The position numbers were made by a program, and so were the translations under genes. A model generated the notes under the pieces. That model searched no databases. It was not told the DNA's origin and was given only the letters and a program-made list of their open reading frames with translations. A DNA stretch of 34,002 nucleotides from JBGANR01 sp044222225 (GTDB taxonomy: Bacteria > Actinomycetota > Actinomycetes > Mycobacteriales > Mycobacteriaceae). The DNA is taken from the NCBI GenBank assembly GCA_044222225.1, contig JBGANR010000034.1:1-34002 (forward strand). Direction: 5' to 3'. Positions 6,916-14,881 of this stretch are shown here, piece after piece (the stretch's first letter is position 1; every line of letters starts with the position of its first letter).

Positions 6916-8475
6916 TCAGCGCCGGTAGGCGTACTCGGCCGCCGGCTCGTCCGAGCGCAGCGAGCCGTCCGGATTGATGACGCGCAGCCCGCTCGGCCGG
7001 ATCTCGTAGCGGTCGCCGGCGTCCGTCAGGGCCAGATAGCCGTCGCCGGTGCGCGTCACGTTCGTCATGGTGAGGCCGGCGTTGCCGGGCTGCTCCCAGG
7101 CGCCCCGGTAGTAGAGGCCGTCGGCGCCGTCGCAGATCGCGACGACGGAGGTCGGCCGGTCGGCGGCGACGGTGGTTCGCAGGATCGCCAGCGCGAGGTC
7201 GTCGTCGCGGCACCGCGCGGGGCCGGTGACGAAGCCGTGGACGTCCGCGCCCGTCACGGATCCCACGAGCGCGGCGGTCGACGGGCCCGTCGACGATCCG
7301 GACGACGGCGTGCCGGTGGCGGTCGTGGACGTCGTCGCGGATGACAGGGACTCATCGTTCTTCCGCGTCAAGAGGTATGCGCCCGCTCCGACCGCGCCGA
7401 GTAGAACGACGACGCCGGCGGCCAGCACGGCGGTGCGGCGCGACCGAGCCGGCGACCGGCCGGGCCCGGTGGCCGACCCTCCCGGCCCGGTGGCCGGCGA
7501 GCCCGATCCGGTGGCCGGCGACCGGCCCGCCGCGGCGGCCGGCGGGTGCGGATCGACCTGGTGGGCGATCGGAGCGTCCCGCGTCGGCACCGGCTGCGTC
7601 CAACGAGCGGTCGGAACGGGACCCGGCCGCGCAGGCATGGGGTCGGTGGGCGTCCGGAGCGCGGCGGCCGCGGCCCGCGCCAACTCGCCGCTGCTCCGGG
7701 GCCGGAAGGCGGGGTTCTTCGCCATGCCGGTGGCGACGACGGCGTCGAACGCCTGCGGGACGCCGGGCGTCCGACCGGGCTGCGGCGGCGGGTCCATGAG
7801 GTGGGCGCGCACGATGCCGGCCGTCGTCGGGACGGGGAAGGGCGCGGAACCGGTGAGGCATTCGTGCAGGACGCAGGCCAGCGAGTAGACGTCGCCCGCC
7901 GCATCGCCGGGCAGGTTCTCGAATCGTTCGGGTGCCATGTAGGCGAGCGATCCGACAGCGGAGCCGGTGCCGGTCAGGCGGGTGTCGGTGACGCTCTGCG
8001 CGATGCCGAAGTCGGCGAGATAGGCGAAATCGTCATCGGTCACCAGGATGTTGTCGGGTTTCACGTCGCGGTGCACGAGCCCCGCGCGGTGAGCGGCGTC
8101 GAGAGCCGAGGCGATCTGGGCGACGATCGTGACGGTCCGCTCGGGTGTGAGACGACCGGAGCGGCGCAGCAGGGCACGCAGATCGGCGCCCTCGACGAAG
8201 CGCATGTCGATGTAGAGGACACCGCCGATCTCACCCCAGTCGTGGATGGGGACGACGTGGGGCTCGGAGATCCGGGCCGCGGTACGTGACTCCCGGCGGA
8301 ACCGTTCGGCGAACTCGGGTGAGTGGGCGAGTTCGGTGTGCAGGAGTTTGAGGGCGACGCGTCGGCCTTTGACCGTGTCGAACGCGGCGTAGACGCTGCC
8401 CATGCCGCCGCGCCCGAGGAGGGCGTCGATGCGGTAGGGACCGAACCGCGTACCGACCCGCCGGTCGGCGGTCAT
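6916..8475 (-). CDS. Membrane-anchored PknB-like Ser/Thr protein kinase with extracytoplasmic domain
   Basis: This 519-residue receptor-type Hanks kinase has the glycine loop GRGGMGSVY (21–29), the ATP lysine in VALKLL (Lys43), the catalytic loop HRDVKPDN (135–142, Asp137), DFG (155–157), and the activation segment ending SLAYMAPE. A Pro/Ala/Gly-rich linker (about 280–345) leads to one transmembrane helix (about 349–370). An external domain of about 120 residues follows a Ser/Thr-rich spacer. This domain is not PASTA-like; its two cysteines (in PARCRDDDL and VAICDGADG) may form a disulfide. It resembles mycobacterial kinases with a single external sensor domain. The signal and substrates cannot be inferred. 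It is convergent with trpB2 and divergent from the MarR-type gene. Confidence 0.9.
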   Translation of the reverse strand: MTADRRVGTRFGPYRIDALLGRGGMGSVYAAFDTVKGRRVALKLLHTELAHSPEFAERFRRESRTAARISEPHVVPIHDWGEIGGVLYIDMRFVEGADLRALLRRSGRLTPERTVTIVAQIASALDAAHRAGLVHRDVKPDNILVTDDDFAYLADFGIAQSVTDTRLTGTGSAVGSLAYMAPERFENLPGDAAGDVYSLACVLHECLTGSAPFPVPTTAGIVRAHLMDPPPQPGRTPGVPQAFDAVVATGMAKNPAFRPRSSGELARAAAAALRTPTDPMPARPGPVPTARWTQPVPTRDAPIAHQVDPHPPAAAAGRSPATGSGSPATGPGGSATGPGRSPARSRRTAVLAAGVVVLLGAVGAGAYLLTRKNDESLSSATTSTTATGTPSSGSSTGPSTAALVGSVTGADVHGFVTGPARCRDDDLALAILRTTVAADRPTSVVAICDGADGLYYRGAWEQPGNAGLTMTNVTRTGDGYLALTDAGDRYEIRPSGLRVINPDGSLRSDEPAAEYAYRR

Positions 8476-8495
8476 GACGACCGCCGACCATGAGG

Positions 8496-8570
8496 CTCCC
8501 CGAATGTCCGCTTGGTGTGTCGCCGTGACGACTATTCCTCGATGGGCCGCTCAAGCGGACATTCGGGGAG
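8496..8570. repeat. Second intergenic palindrome related to 5313–5395
   Basis: CTCCCCGAATGTCCGCTTG (8496–8514) and its exact complement (8552–8570) flank 37 bases. The arms, and the GGGCCGCTCA just inside the right arm, resemble the element at 5313–5395 with a handful of substitutions. It lies in the 238-base divergent region between the kinase and marR-type genes, so a terminator role is unlikely. Confidence 0.75.
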
Positions 8571-8713
8571 GTGTTCTGGCCGAGTGGCACGGCTCTGGCA
8601 TAGCCTCTCGCCGGAATGGCCTGGTGTGCGGCATGAAACACCTTTCGGTGTCCTAGTCTGAAGTGCCTCAGATCGCTGGGTTCGCCGACGACGGTCGCGA
8701 GTAACATGCGCGT

Positions 8714-9139
8714 ATGCGGATCGAACACGTCGAGCGCGATCGGGTCGCCGGATTGATGGCTCGACTTTCGCAAGCCCTTGAAGCTCAATCCCGCGCTGTT
8801 GCAGAGCGATTGGGTATCACGGCCGCCCAAGTCGTCGCTCTCCGCGAGCTCGATCACCCGATGAGCCTTAAAGAGCTTGCGATGCGTATGTCCTGCGAAG
8901 CCTCGAATGCCACGTATGTGGCCGATAGGATGGAGAAGCAGGAACTCATCAGCCGGCGACCTCACCCTTACGATCGAAGGTCGAAGCAGGTCGTTCTCAC
9001 CGCCGCCGGCGAGCGTTGCCGGGAGAATGTTCTAGCGGCACTGACGGTCGACTCCCCTCTGGACTCGCTCGACATCGACGAGCAGGTCCGACTGGCTGAA
9101 TTGCTGAGTAAGGCGATCGGCCACGATAGAGAGAGGTGA
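8714..9139 (+). CDS. MarR-family transcriptional regulator
   Basis: The 141-residue protein has the MarR winged-helix order: helix 1–2 LMARLSQALEAQSRAVAERLGITAAQVVALREL, recognition region MSLKELAMRMSCEASNATYVADRMEKQELI (about 56–85), wing PYDRRSKQVVLTAAGE, and C-terminal dimer helices. It probably represses a nearby or own promoter. No target gene is adjacent in the same direction, because the P-loop gene downstream is convergent. There is no Shine-Dalgarno sequence. Base composition is lower in G+C than the kinase next to it, marking the start of an accessory region. Confidence 0.87.
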   Translation: MRIEHVERDRVAGLMARLSQALEAQSRAVAERLGITAAQVVALRELDHPMSLKELAMRMSCEASNATYVADRMEKQELISRRPHPYDRRSKQVVLTAAGERCRENVLAALTVDSPLDSLDIDEQVRLAELLSKAIGHDRER

Positions 9140-9259
9140 GGGCCTGACGCGTGAAGCCGTGAGGAATGTCGTTCGCCGTCGTGCATATCGCTACGGCCCC
9201 GATGGCGAATCCTCCCATCGTGTTTCTTGAAGGCGGTATCATCCAGGAAATCGATGGGC

Positions 9260-10096
9260 TCAGTACCTCAGTGCGTAGCCGAGACGCCGTCGGAGGCTCT
9301 TGCTTCGCTGCGCCTCGTGAAAACGGGCATCGGCATTCAAGTCGTCAAGGTCTGCCTGTACGCGCGTCTGAGCCGCGGCTATCGCTTTGTCGACGTCCAT
9401 CACCAGCGGTAGATCGAACATCTCGATGATCGTCGCGATGCGTTCGGAAATGGAACCTCCGACGACTCGGTACGGCAACTGGAGAGCCTGCAACGTCTCG
9501 ATCAGCAGATCGTCGGAAGTTCGCCGGAACTTCTCCGAGACGGGCCGGTGTCCATCCGGCTCCATATCGAACTCGACCGGGAGATGGACGTACGCGTCAT
9601 AGATCCTCGTGGCCCGCGCCTTCGTGATCTCGCCGAGTACATCGGTATACCGCTGGTAGAAACGTTTCGCAGGTAGCCCGAGAACCTTCTTCGTCGCCTG
9701 GAACCACCATGGCGCCCCTGGATTGATCCCGACGCGCATCCGGGCTTCGAAGTACACCCACTCGTGGAAGACGCCGCCGTCTGAGATGAAAGGTCCGGCC
9801 CCTCCTTCGTTGTGGACGCGTTCTTCGAATCGCCGCAGGCCCAGCTTCACGAGCTTCATGGCGTTCAGTTCCATCACGGTCTTACCCGGTACCAGATCGA
9901 CGAGTAGCTGACGAGACGTCTTGGCATGAGTTCTCGGAATGCCTGTCGCAATGGACAGGGCCTCGGTCGTCGTCGACTTGCCGGAAGAGAATGTGCCGGA
10001 AACCGCGAGCTTCAGTCGGGGATTCTCCCGGAAGCTCGGCAGTGGTGGGTCGGTTCGATCGTCCGGCACCGCGCTGATCATCGACGTGTTCTTCAC
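9260..10096 (-). CDS. P-loop NTPase / kinase-like protein (AAA_28-type) in the AvrD cluster
   Basis: The 278-residue protein has a clear Walker A, SGTFSSGKSTTTE (33–45), and a later ISDGGVFHEWVYFEARMRVG segment resembling the lid or Walker B side of small nucleoside-kinase-like P-loop proteins. After that it is helical with many Arg and Lys. The substrate is unknown; it could phosphorylate a small molecule or handle nucleotides. GTG at 10096 is chosen: it has GAGGAG six bases upstream, and its GTGA overlaps the stop of the XRE regulator by four bases, so both are translated together. It is the last gene of the regulator unit and convergent with marR. Confidence 0.7.
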   Translation of the reverse strand: MKNTSMISAVPDDRTDPPLPSFRENPRLKLAVSGTFSSGKSTTTEALSIATGIPRTHAKTSRQLLVDLVPGKTVMELNAMKLVKLGLRRFEERVHNEGGAGPFISDGGVFHEWVYFEARMRVGINPGAPWWFQATKKVLGLPAKRFYQRYTDVLGEITKARATRIYDAYVHLPVEFDMEPDGHRPVSEKFRRTSDDLLIETLQALQLPYRVVGGSISERIATIIEMFDLPLVMDVDKAIAAAQTRVQADLDDLNADARFHEAQRSKSLRRRLGYALRY

Positions 10097-10998
10097 GACG
10101 TCCTCCTCATGGTCTTCTTACTCCATTCGATCGATTCGAGTCCTCGACGTGGCGTCGCCGGCTCATCGAGAGAGTCGAACGCCGACAGGACCGTTGCGTG
10201 AACCGGGTAGTAGGCTACGAACTTCATTCCTATGCGTTCCGTGAAGCGCAGGGTCGTCCAGTGCATCAGGCATGGCTCGCCCTCGATGACGATCTCGACG
10301 TCCCCACAGGAGTCTTCGGCGATATTATGCTTCAGCCACAGTCGTTCGAATGTCGGCGATCGGGCCGTCAGCCCTGAGATCAATGATGATATGTTCCGAT
10401 CGTACGGGTGATATGAGGCATGGTCTCGGAACCGGGAGACGATGTTCTCCTGCATCGCCTCGACGTCTGTGAACGCGTTCTGTACCGCCTTGTCCTCGAA
10501 CGCCGAGATGAGGATGTTCATGCCTCGTCTCAGATGGAGGATGCGCCGAGAATCCTCGTTGAGTGCGGCGATTCTCCATTCGTGGTCGACGACATACGCG
10601 GGACCTGCCGGCCAGTTCTGTGGGTACGGTTCGACGAGATCGCGGGGTACTGAGCGGTCCGGCTGTGCGACGGTGGAATCCAGGCCCGCCAACCGCCGGA
10701 GGTACAGCCGCTCGTTGGCAGTCAACCGCAAGACGTGAGCGAGTCCGTCGAGTACGGGAGCTGAGACGTTCTCCGCGCGACCCTGCTCGATCCATGTGTA
10801 CCAGGACACCCCGACCCCGGCCATCATCGCCACTTCCTCGCGTCGTAGGCCGGGTGTGCGGCGTCTCCGGCCGGGTGGAACCGGGATTCCGACGTCTTCC
10901 GGCTTGATCGCGGCACGTTTCCGGGCGAGAAAGTCACCGAGTCGACGCAGTTGGATCGGCCGCCCGGACTCGTGTCGCATGTTCGCGACGGTCGACAT
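10093..10998 (-). CDS. XRE-family regulator with MmyB-like ligand-binding domain
   Basis: The 301-residue protein has an N-terminal helix-turn-helix preceded by the typical RRRRTPGLRREEVAMMAGVGVSWYTWIEQGR (about 44–74). A C-terminal domain of about 170 residues (RDLVEPYPQNWPAGPAYVVDHEWRIAALNEDSRRILH onward) matches the MmyB-like PAS-fold sensor thought to bind fatty-acid-like ligands. Such regulators often sit beside enzymes they control. Here it follows the exporter gene and precedes the P-loop gene with a four-base overlap. GGAGGT lies five bases before the ATG. The motif TCGAACTCGAACGAT about 50 bases upstream recurs upstream of the exporter, suggesting self-regulation and control of the cluster. 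An acyl-type ligand would suit an AvrD pathway, which is inference. Confidence 0.88.
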   Translation of the reverse strand: MSTVANMRHESGRPIQLRRLGDFLARKRAAIKPEDVGIPVPPGRRRRTPGLRREEVAMMAGVGVSWYTWIEQGRAENVSAPVLDGLAHVLRLTANERLYLRRLAGLDSTVAQPDRSVPRDLVEPYPQNWPAGPAYVVDHEWRIAALNEDSRRILHLRRGMNILISAFEDKAVQNAFTDVEAMQENIVSRFRDHASYHPYDRNISSLISGLTARSPTFERLWLKHNIAEDSCGDVEIVIEGEPCLMHWTTLRFTERIGMKFVAYYPVHATVLSAFDSLDEPATPRRGLESIEWSKKTMRRTS

Positions 10999-11044
10999 GA
11001 AGTACCTCCGATGCTGGTGGGCACATCGATCGGGATCAGCTCCG

Positions 11045-11059
11045 TCGAACTCGAACGAT
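11045..11059 (+). promoter_or_regulatory. Candidate operator upstream of the XRE regulator
   Basis: TCGAACTCGAACGAT lies 47–61 bases upstream of the regulator start. It matches 14 of 15 bases of a site upstream of the exporter (12605–12619). An operator of the cluster regulator is plausible. Confidence 0.45.
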
Positions 11060-11100
11060 GTATGTGATGCGGGCCGAACTGATGAGGGGCGCAGGTGCGG

Positions 11101-12546
11101 CTACCGCGCCTGACAATCCGCGGGATCACTGGTCTCGGTGGAAATGGACGAGTGTGATCGAGACCTGATGGCCAAGCCGAGACCCGCGGCGGCGATGATC
11201 GCGAGTGCGGCGGCGATCGAGGCCGCCCGTGCGCCGTCGATGGTCGTGGCGGTGGACGACATGTCGGTCGTCCGGCTCGCCACGACGACGAGGATCGCCA
11301 GACCGACGGCTCCGCCGAGTTGCTGTCCGCTGGATGCGACGCCGGATGCGAGGCCTTGCTCGGCGTCCGGCAGACCGGTCGTGGCGGCCGCGAACATGCT
11401 GGTGAAGATGACGCCTTGGGCGACGCTGAAGATCGCCAGCCCCGGCGCGAGTCCGGCGAACGATCCGCCGGTTCGGAGGGCCGCGGCGAAGAGAAGGATG
11501 CCGAGGCCGGCCACGACCATCGCGGCGGTCAGGGTCGCGCGCAGCCCGATGCCGGATGCCAGCCGCCCGCCGATCACGGTGCCGATCAGGACACAGGCGC
11601 ACGGCAGGATGAATGCGATGCCGGTTTTAAGCGGAGTGTAGCCGAAGACGTCTTGCAGCACGTTCGTCAGGAAGTAGGGGAGTGCGCCCAGCGTGGCCAT
11701 GAAGACGAACGTGATGCCGGTGCCCAGAGTGAGATTCCGGTAGCGGAATGTGCGGAGCGGCACCAACGGGTTGCGGCTGTGGTTCTCGATGATGACGAAC
11801 GCGATCGTGAAAACTGCGGCGGAGACTCCGCTCACGACGGTGACGGGAGAACCCCATCCCGCGCTCGGGCCCTGGGCCAATGCCAGCACGAGGGAGGAAG
11901 ACGCCGCGGTGATCGTGAGAGCGCCGGAGAGGTCGAAAGAGCGAAGCGAAACGGGCGGGTTCTTGTCTTCGGCGATCGATAGTGAGGCGAGCACCATCAC
12001 GACGGCGACGATGGGGAGATTCACGAAGAACACGGATCGCCAGCCGAACCATTCCGTCAGAACACCGCCGAGCAGTGATCCGAGCACCATTCCGCTCGAG
12101 CCCGCAGCGCCCCAGATTCCGAGTGCGCGATTGCGCGCCGGTCCTTCGGCGAATGTCGTCGTGATGAGGGAGAGGGTGGCGGGGGCGAGAACGGCGCCGC
12201 CGAGTCCCTGTACGGCCCGGCCGGTCAACAGCAGGGTGGGAGTATGCGCGAGGCCGCCGATCAGTGATCCCAGCGCGTACAAAGCCAGGCCGGTGTGCAG
12301 CATCCGGCGACGTCCGACGAGGTCGGAGCAGCGGCCGCCGAGCAGAAGGAAACCGCCGAACGTGATCGTGTAGGCGCTGATCGTCCATTGAAGGGCGTGT
12401 GGGTCGAAGCCGATTCCCGCCGAGATGTCCGGGAGGGCGACGAAGACGATGTTGTAGTCGAGACCGATCGTCAACTGGGCGATCGCCAGCGCGCAGAGTG
12501 CCAGCGCCGGCGTGGCCGGCGGTCGGGATGGGTTGGGTTGGGTCAC
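11101..12546 (-). CDS. DHA2-type (14-helix) MFS drug/metabolite exporter
   Basis: The 481-residue protein has the EmrB/QacA pattern. Helix 1 is TPALALCALAIAQLTIGLDY, followed by NIVFVALPDISAGIGFDPHALQWTISAY. Motif A is GGRCSDLVGRRRML (about 69–82). The antiporter motif region is AVQGLGGAVLAPATLSLI and LGIWGAAGSSGMVLGSLLGG. Hydrophobic segments fit about 14 helices. It would export a drug or metabolite in exchange for protons. Its place between the carrier-protein gene and the XRE regulator suggests it exports the product of the AvrD cluster or confers self-protection. GTG at 12546 has GAGGAG five bases upstream. A partly palindromic operator candidate lies about 60 bases upstream, so it probably has its own promoter. 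Confidence 0.88.
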   Translation of the reverse strand: MTQPNPSRPPATPALALCALAIAQLTIGLDYNIVFVALPDISAGIGFDPHALQWTISAYTITFGGFLLLGGRCSDLVGRRRMLHTGLALYALGSLIGGLAHTPTLLLTGRAVQGLGGAVLAPATLSLITTTFAEGPARNRALGIWGAAGSSGMVLGSLLGGVLTEWFGWRSVFFVNLPIVAVVMVLASLSIAEDKNPPVSLRSFDLSGALTITAASSSLVLALAQGPSAGWGSPVTVVSGVSAAVFTIAFVIIENHSRNPLVPLRTFRYRNLTLGTGITFVFMATLGALPYFLTNVLQDVFGYTPLKTGIAFILPCACVLIGTVIGGRLASGIGLRATLTAAMVVAGLGILLFAAALRTGGSFAGLAPGLAIFSVAQGVIFTSMFAAATTGLPDAEQGLASGVASSGQQLGGAVGLAILVVVASRTTDMSSTATTIDGARAASIAAALAIIAAAGLGLAIRSRSHSSISTETSDPADCQAR

Positions 12547-12603
12547 GAGTGCTCCTCGAGCTGGGGCGTCGATAGGACCGAAGTCCGTAAACGGGATAGA
12601 TGC

Positions 12604-12630
12604 TTCGAACTCGAATGATACGAGCTCGAA
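12604..12630. promoter_or_regulatory. Near-palindromic operator candidate upstream of the exporter
   Basis: TTCGAACTCG and CGAGCTCGAA flank AATGATA, forming a 27-base imperfect palindrome with one mismatched pair. The TCGAACTCGAATGAT portion recurs upstream of the XRE regulator. It lies in the 122-base gap between the carrier-protein and exporter genes. Confidence 0.5.
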
Positions 12631-12668
12631 CCATATGGGTCAACCCGGCCGAGATCGGCCGGCGCCCG

Positions 12669-12923
12669 TCAGGCGCTGCGGCTCCCGCGGCGTCGGGCGT
12701 CGACGACCCTGGCGAGGGACTCGAAGTCGCCCGCACCGATGATGTCGGCCTCCGTGAACGTCGCCTCGTACTCGTCTGTGAGCGTGACGGCCAACTCGAT
12801 GTAGGCCAGCGAGTCGAGGTCGAGATCATCGAATCGGGTCGTCGGACCGACGCCGTTGGAAACGCCCGGCAGAGTGTCGTCGAGAAGGCGGATCATGTCG
12901 CGGTAGGTGAGCTCATTCATCAC
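12669..12923 (-). CDS. Acyl carrier protein
   Basis: The 84-residue protein has the carrier-protein signature DDLDLDSLAYIEL, with the phosphopantetheine serine at residue 38, and a four-helix pattern with an acidic helix II. It is a discrete carrier rather than a module of a larger synthase. It would hold an acyl or β-ketoacyl chain for the neighbouring ketosynthase III and AvrD-family enzyme. Its start (GTG 12923 or ATG 12920) overlaps the end of the ketosynthase remnant, and GGGGGAA upstream serves as ribosome-binding site. Because the ketosynthase is broken, the carrier may now be unused or loaded by the housekeeping FabH. Confidence 0.87.
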   Translation of the reverse strand: MMNELTYRDMIRLLDDTLPGVSNGVGPTTRFDDLDLDSLAYIELAVTLTDEYEATFTEADIIGAGDFESLARVVDARRRGSRSA

Positions 12924-13696
12924 GTTCCCCCAGAACGTCTGTCGCGGTCAGTGCGTGCGGCCAGATCAGGGTGGTCGCGCCCCAGGTGGCTCCGCCGCCG
13001 AACGACGTGAGCAGTATCTTGTCGCCGCCGTGGAACCGTCGACTACCTGCCGTGAGGGCCAGAGGAATCGATGCGGCGGCGGTGTTGCCGACTCGGTCGA
13101 GATGTATGACGAGCTTCGTCGGCGGTGCATTCAGTCGGCGAAACACCTCCTTACTCTCCCCACTCGTCTTCGCCGGATGATTCTCCGAGGACCGCTGCGC
13201 CGGCGCCGTCGCCGAAGATCACCGACGTCGCGCGATCGGCGGGGTCGAGTATGGAACTGAAGCTGTCGGCGCCGATGATCAGAACGGTCGATGCCGCGCC
13301 CGTTCGGACAAAGGACGTCGCCACTGCGGCCGCATAGAGAAATCCGCTGCAGACGGCCTGGATGTCGAACGCGGGAATCCTCCCCAGGTCCAATCGCGAT
13401 GCGACCGTCGGCGCGGTTCCCGGACACGGGTGATCCGGCGTCGTGGTCGCGACGATCGCCATGTCGACTCGGGAGAGCCCGGCGTGGTCCAGCGCGCGGC
13501 GTCCCGCCGTCACGGCCAGATCGCCGGTCGCCTCGCCGGGCGCGCAGAAGTAGCGGACGCGCACGCCGGTGCGCTGCGTGATCCAGGCGTCCGTCGTCGA
13601 GAACCGGTGCTCCAGATCGATGTTCGTCACGCGGGTCGACGGCACGTATCCGCCCAGGCCCAACAGAGAAACGGGCCTCCGTGCGAGCGTCGTCAC
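12913..13696 (-). pseudogene. 3-oxoacyl-ACP synthase III (FabH-like), broken by internal deletion
   Basis: Two reading frames carry the two ends of one KAS III. The 5' part (13151–13696) starts at GTG in a four-base overlap with the AvrD gene. It covers residues about 1–180, including SLLGLGGYVPSTRVTN, the nucleophile Cys116 in DIQAVCSGFLYAAAVA, and FGDGAGAAVLGESSGE, then stops at TAA (13151–13153). The 3' part (12913–13146), in another frame, resumes at RRLNAPPTKLVIHLDRVGNTAAASIPLAL and ends FGGGATWGATTLIW, the normal C-terminus with the catalytic Asn in GNT. The middle segment of about 75 residues, which normally carries the catalytic His in a PHQAN-like motif, is absent. Both a deletion and a frame change are seen, so one active enzyme cannot be made. 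A sequencing error could explain the frame change but not the missing segment. Confidence 0.8.
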
Positions 13697-14658
13697 GATG
13701 CCTCCGCGGACTGTGCCGGAGTCGGCAAGGCGTGTGCGACGGAACAACTGAGTGACATCGCGGGGCGATGCGATATCAGGGTCGCAGTCCTCCATCGTCG
13801 GCCCGCCATGTGCACGATGCGAGGGTGATGGATGTCGACGACCACTCTTTCGCCCGCCGTGCGAGTGCTCGCCGGGGATGTCGTCGTGAAGTGGGCGGTA
13901 CGCATCCAGAGGGTATGGCTGTGCTCGCGAGAGATGTCGTCCATCGAGTAGAGGCCGACCTGCCCGAGCTGCAGCATCTCTGCGAAAGCATCGACGAAGG
14001 TCAGGCGAGTCCCGTGCCCTTCAGTCCCGAGCGGGTCCTCGTAGACGGCGGTCGCCGCGACGCTGGATGCGTCGTCGGCCACCACGACATCGTGAAGGTC
14101 GGACGGAACGGTTCTCATCCTCGCCGTGACGCCGGCGCGATCGGACCGGAGAAGGGTTGCCGGACCGGCTGTCAAGAATAGGTGCATGCCGCCGACGGCG
14201 ATCTGCACAAGGTGCTCCATCGTCTCCGAGACGCGTGTCGAGTCGATCTTGGTGGCGACTACGGGCACCCGGTCCAGACGTTGTTCGACCGGTGCGTGGC
14301 CGGCTTTGATCACGCATTTTCTGATTCGGATCCCCGCGGGAGGTCGATTCGGCTGCCGCCGCGGATCTCCACCGAGAAGCAGTGATGTCGCCTCGACTGC
14401 GAGAAGATATGCGTCGATCGTGCTGAGGTGGATTCGTTGAGCTCCGGACGCCTTGGTCGACCATGCTCCCGGATAGTGGACGGACCCGAATCCGGTGAGT
14501 CGATGAGGTGCCTCGGGCCTTCCGCCTGGCGTTCTATCAGGCAGGAACGTGACGATGGCACGCCGGAACCCGTCGCCGAAGTAGCGTGTCGACCGCGGGC
14601 CGAGTATGTCGTCGATCGAATCGCCTGGCCGTGAAGTGGTGTGTGTGACGCTCATCAT
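13693..14658 (-). CDS. AvrD-family protein (syringolide/butenolide-type biosynthesis)
   Basis: The 321-residue protein begins with DSIDDILGPRSTRYFGDGFRR (13–33), then GFGSVHYPGAWSTK (56–69) and RIHLSTIDAYLLAVEA (75–90). From memory, these are the features of the AvrD family named after Pseudomonas syringae. AvrD directs synthesis of syringolides, acylated sugar-derived elicitors made from a β-ketoacyl chain and a xylulose-type precursor. The adjacent ketosynthase III and carrier protein fit such acyl supply. ATG at 14658 (MMSVTHTTS) was chosen over an upstream ATG at 14763 because the family-like sequence begins soon after and GGGGA lies upstream. The gene heads the minus-strand run avrD–KS III–ACP. 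AfsA-type butyrolactone synthase was considered but its motifs are not visible. The family call is by motif memory only. Confidence 0.7.
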   Translation of the reverse strand: MMSVTHTTSRPGDSIDDILGPRSTRYFGDGFRRAIVTFLPDRTPGGRPEAPHRLTGFGSVHYPGAWSTKASGAQRIHLSTIDAYLLAVEATSLLLGGDPRRQPNRPPAGIRIRKCVIKAGHAPVEQRLDRVPVVATKIDSTRVSETMEHLVQIAVGGMHLFLTAGPATLLRSDRAGVTARMRTVPSDLHDVVVADDASSVAATAVYEDPLGTEGHGTRLTFVDAFAEMLQLGQVGLYSMDDISREHSHTLWMRTAHFTTTSPASTRTAGERVVVDIHHPRIVHMAGRRWRTATLISHRPAMSLSCSVAHALPTPAQSAEAS

Positions 14659-14690
14659 TGAAGTCCCCGTCCGAGTCGCAGATCGCTTTT

Positions 14691-14710
14691 CGATGTCTGA
14701 GTTCGACTCT
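14691..14710 (-). promoter_or_regulatory. Weak third copy of the cluster operator, upstream of the AvrD gene
   Basis: On the minus strand this reads AGAGTCGAACTCAGACATCG, sharing only the TCGAACTC core with the sites at 11045 and 12605. It lies 33–52 bases before the AvrD-family start codon, where a regulator could act. The eight-base match alone is weak. Confidence 0.3.
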
Positions 14711-14830
14711 AAGTGCGGATCGTGAGAATGTCGTGGGTGAGCTGGACCTATTTCCGGCGACAACAGGATCGCGAAATCGCTTCCGACGATTCGTAGGAGG
14801 GTGGAGTCGTCGATTCTTCTCCGGAGACGA

Positions 14831-14867
14831 CGAAGCCCTGCCCCGCTGCTTGCGGGACAGGGCTTCG
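14831..14867 (-). terminator. Strong hairpin after ino1
   Basis: A 16-bp stem with one mismatch (arm CGAAGCCCTGCCCCGC, loop TGCTT) begins about 15 bases after the ino1 stop codon. It is a likely factor-independent terminator, although no long T-run follows. Confidence 0.75.
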
Positions 14868-14881
14868 GTGCGGCTGGTCGC

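Noticed and set aside
13693..14658. AfsA-type γ-butyrolactone synthase as the identity of the AvrD-family gene
   Set aside because: The start (SIDDILG…RYFGDGF) and the HLSTIDAYLLA segment fit AvrD; AfsA hot-dog repeat motifs are not visible.
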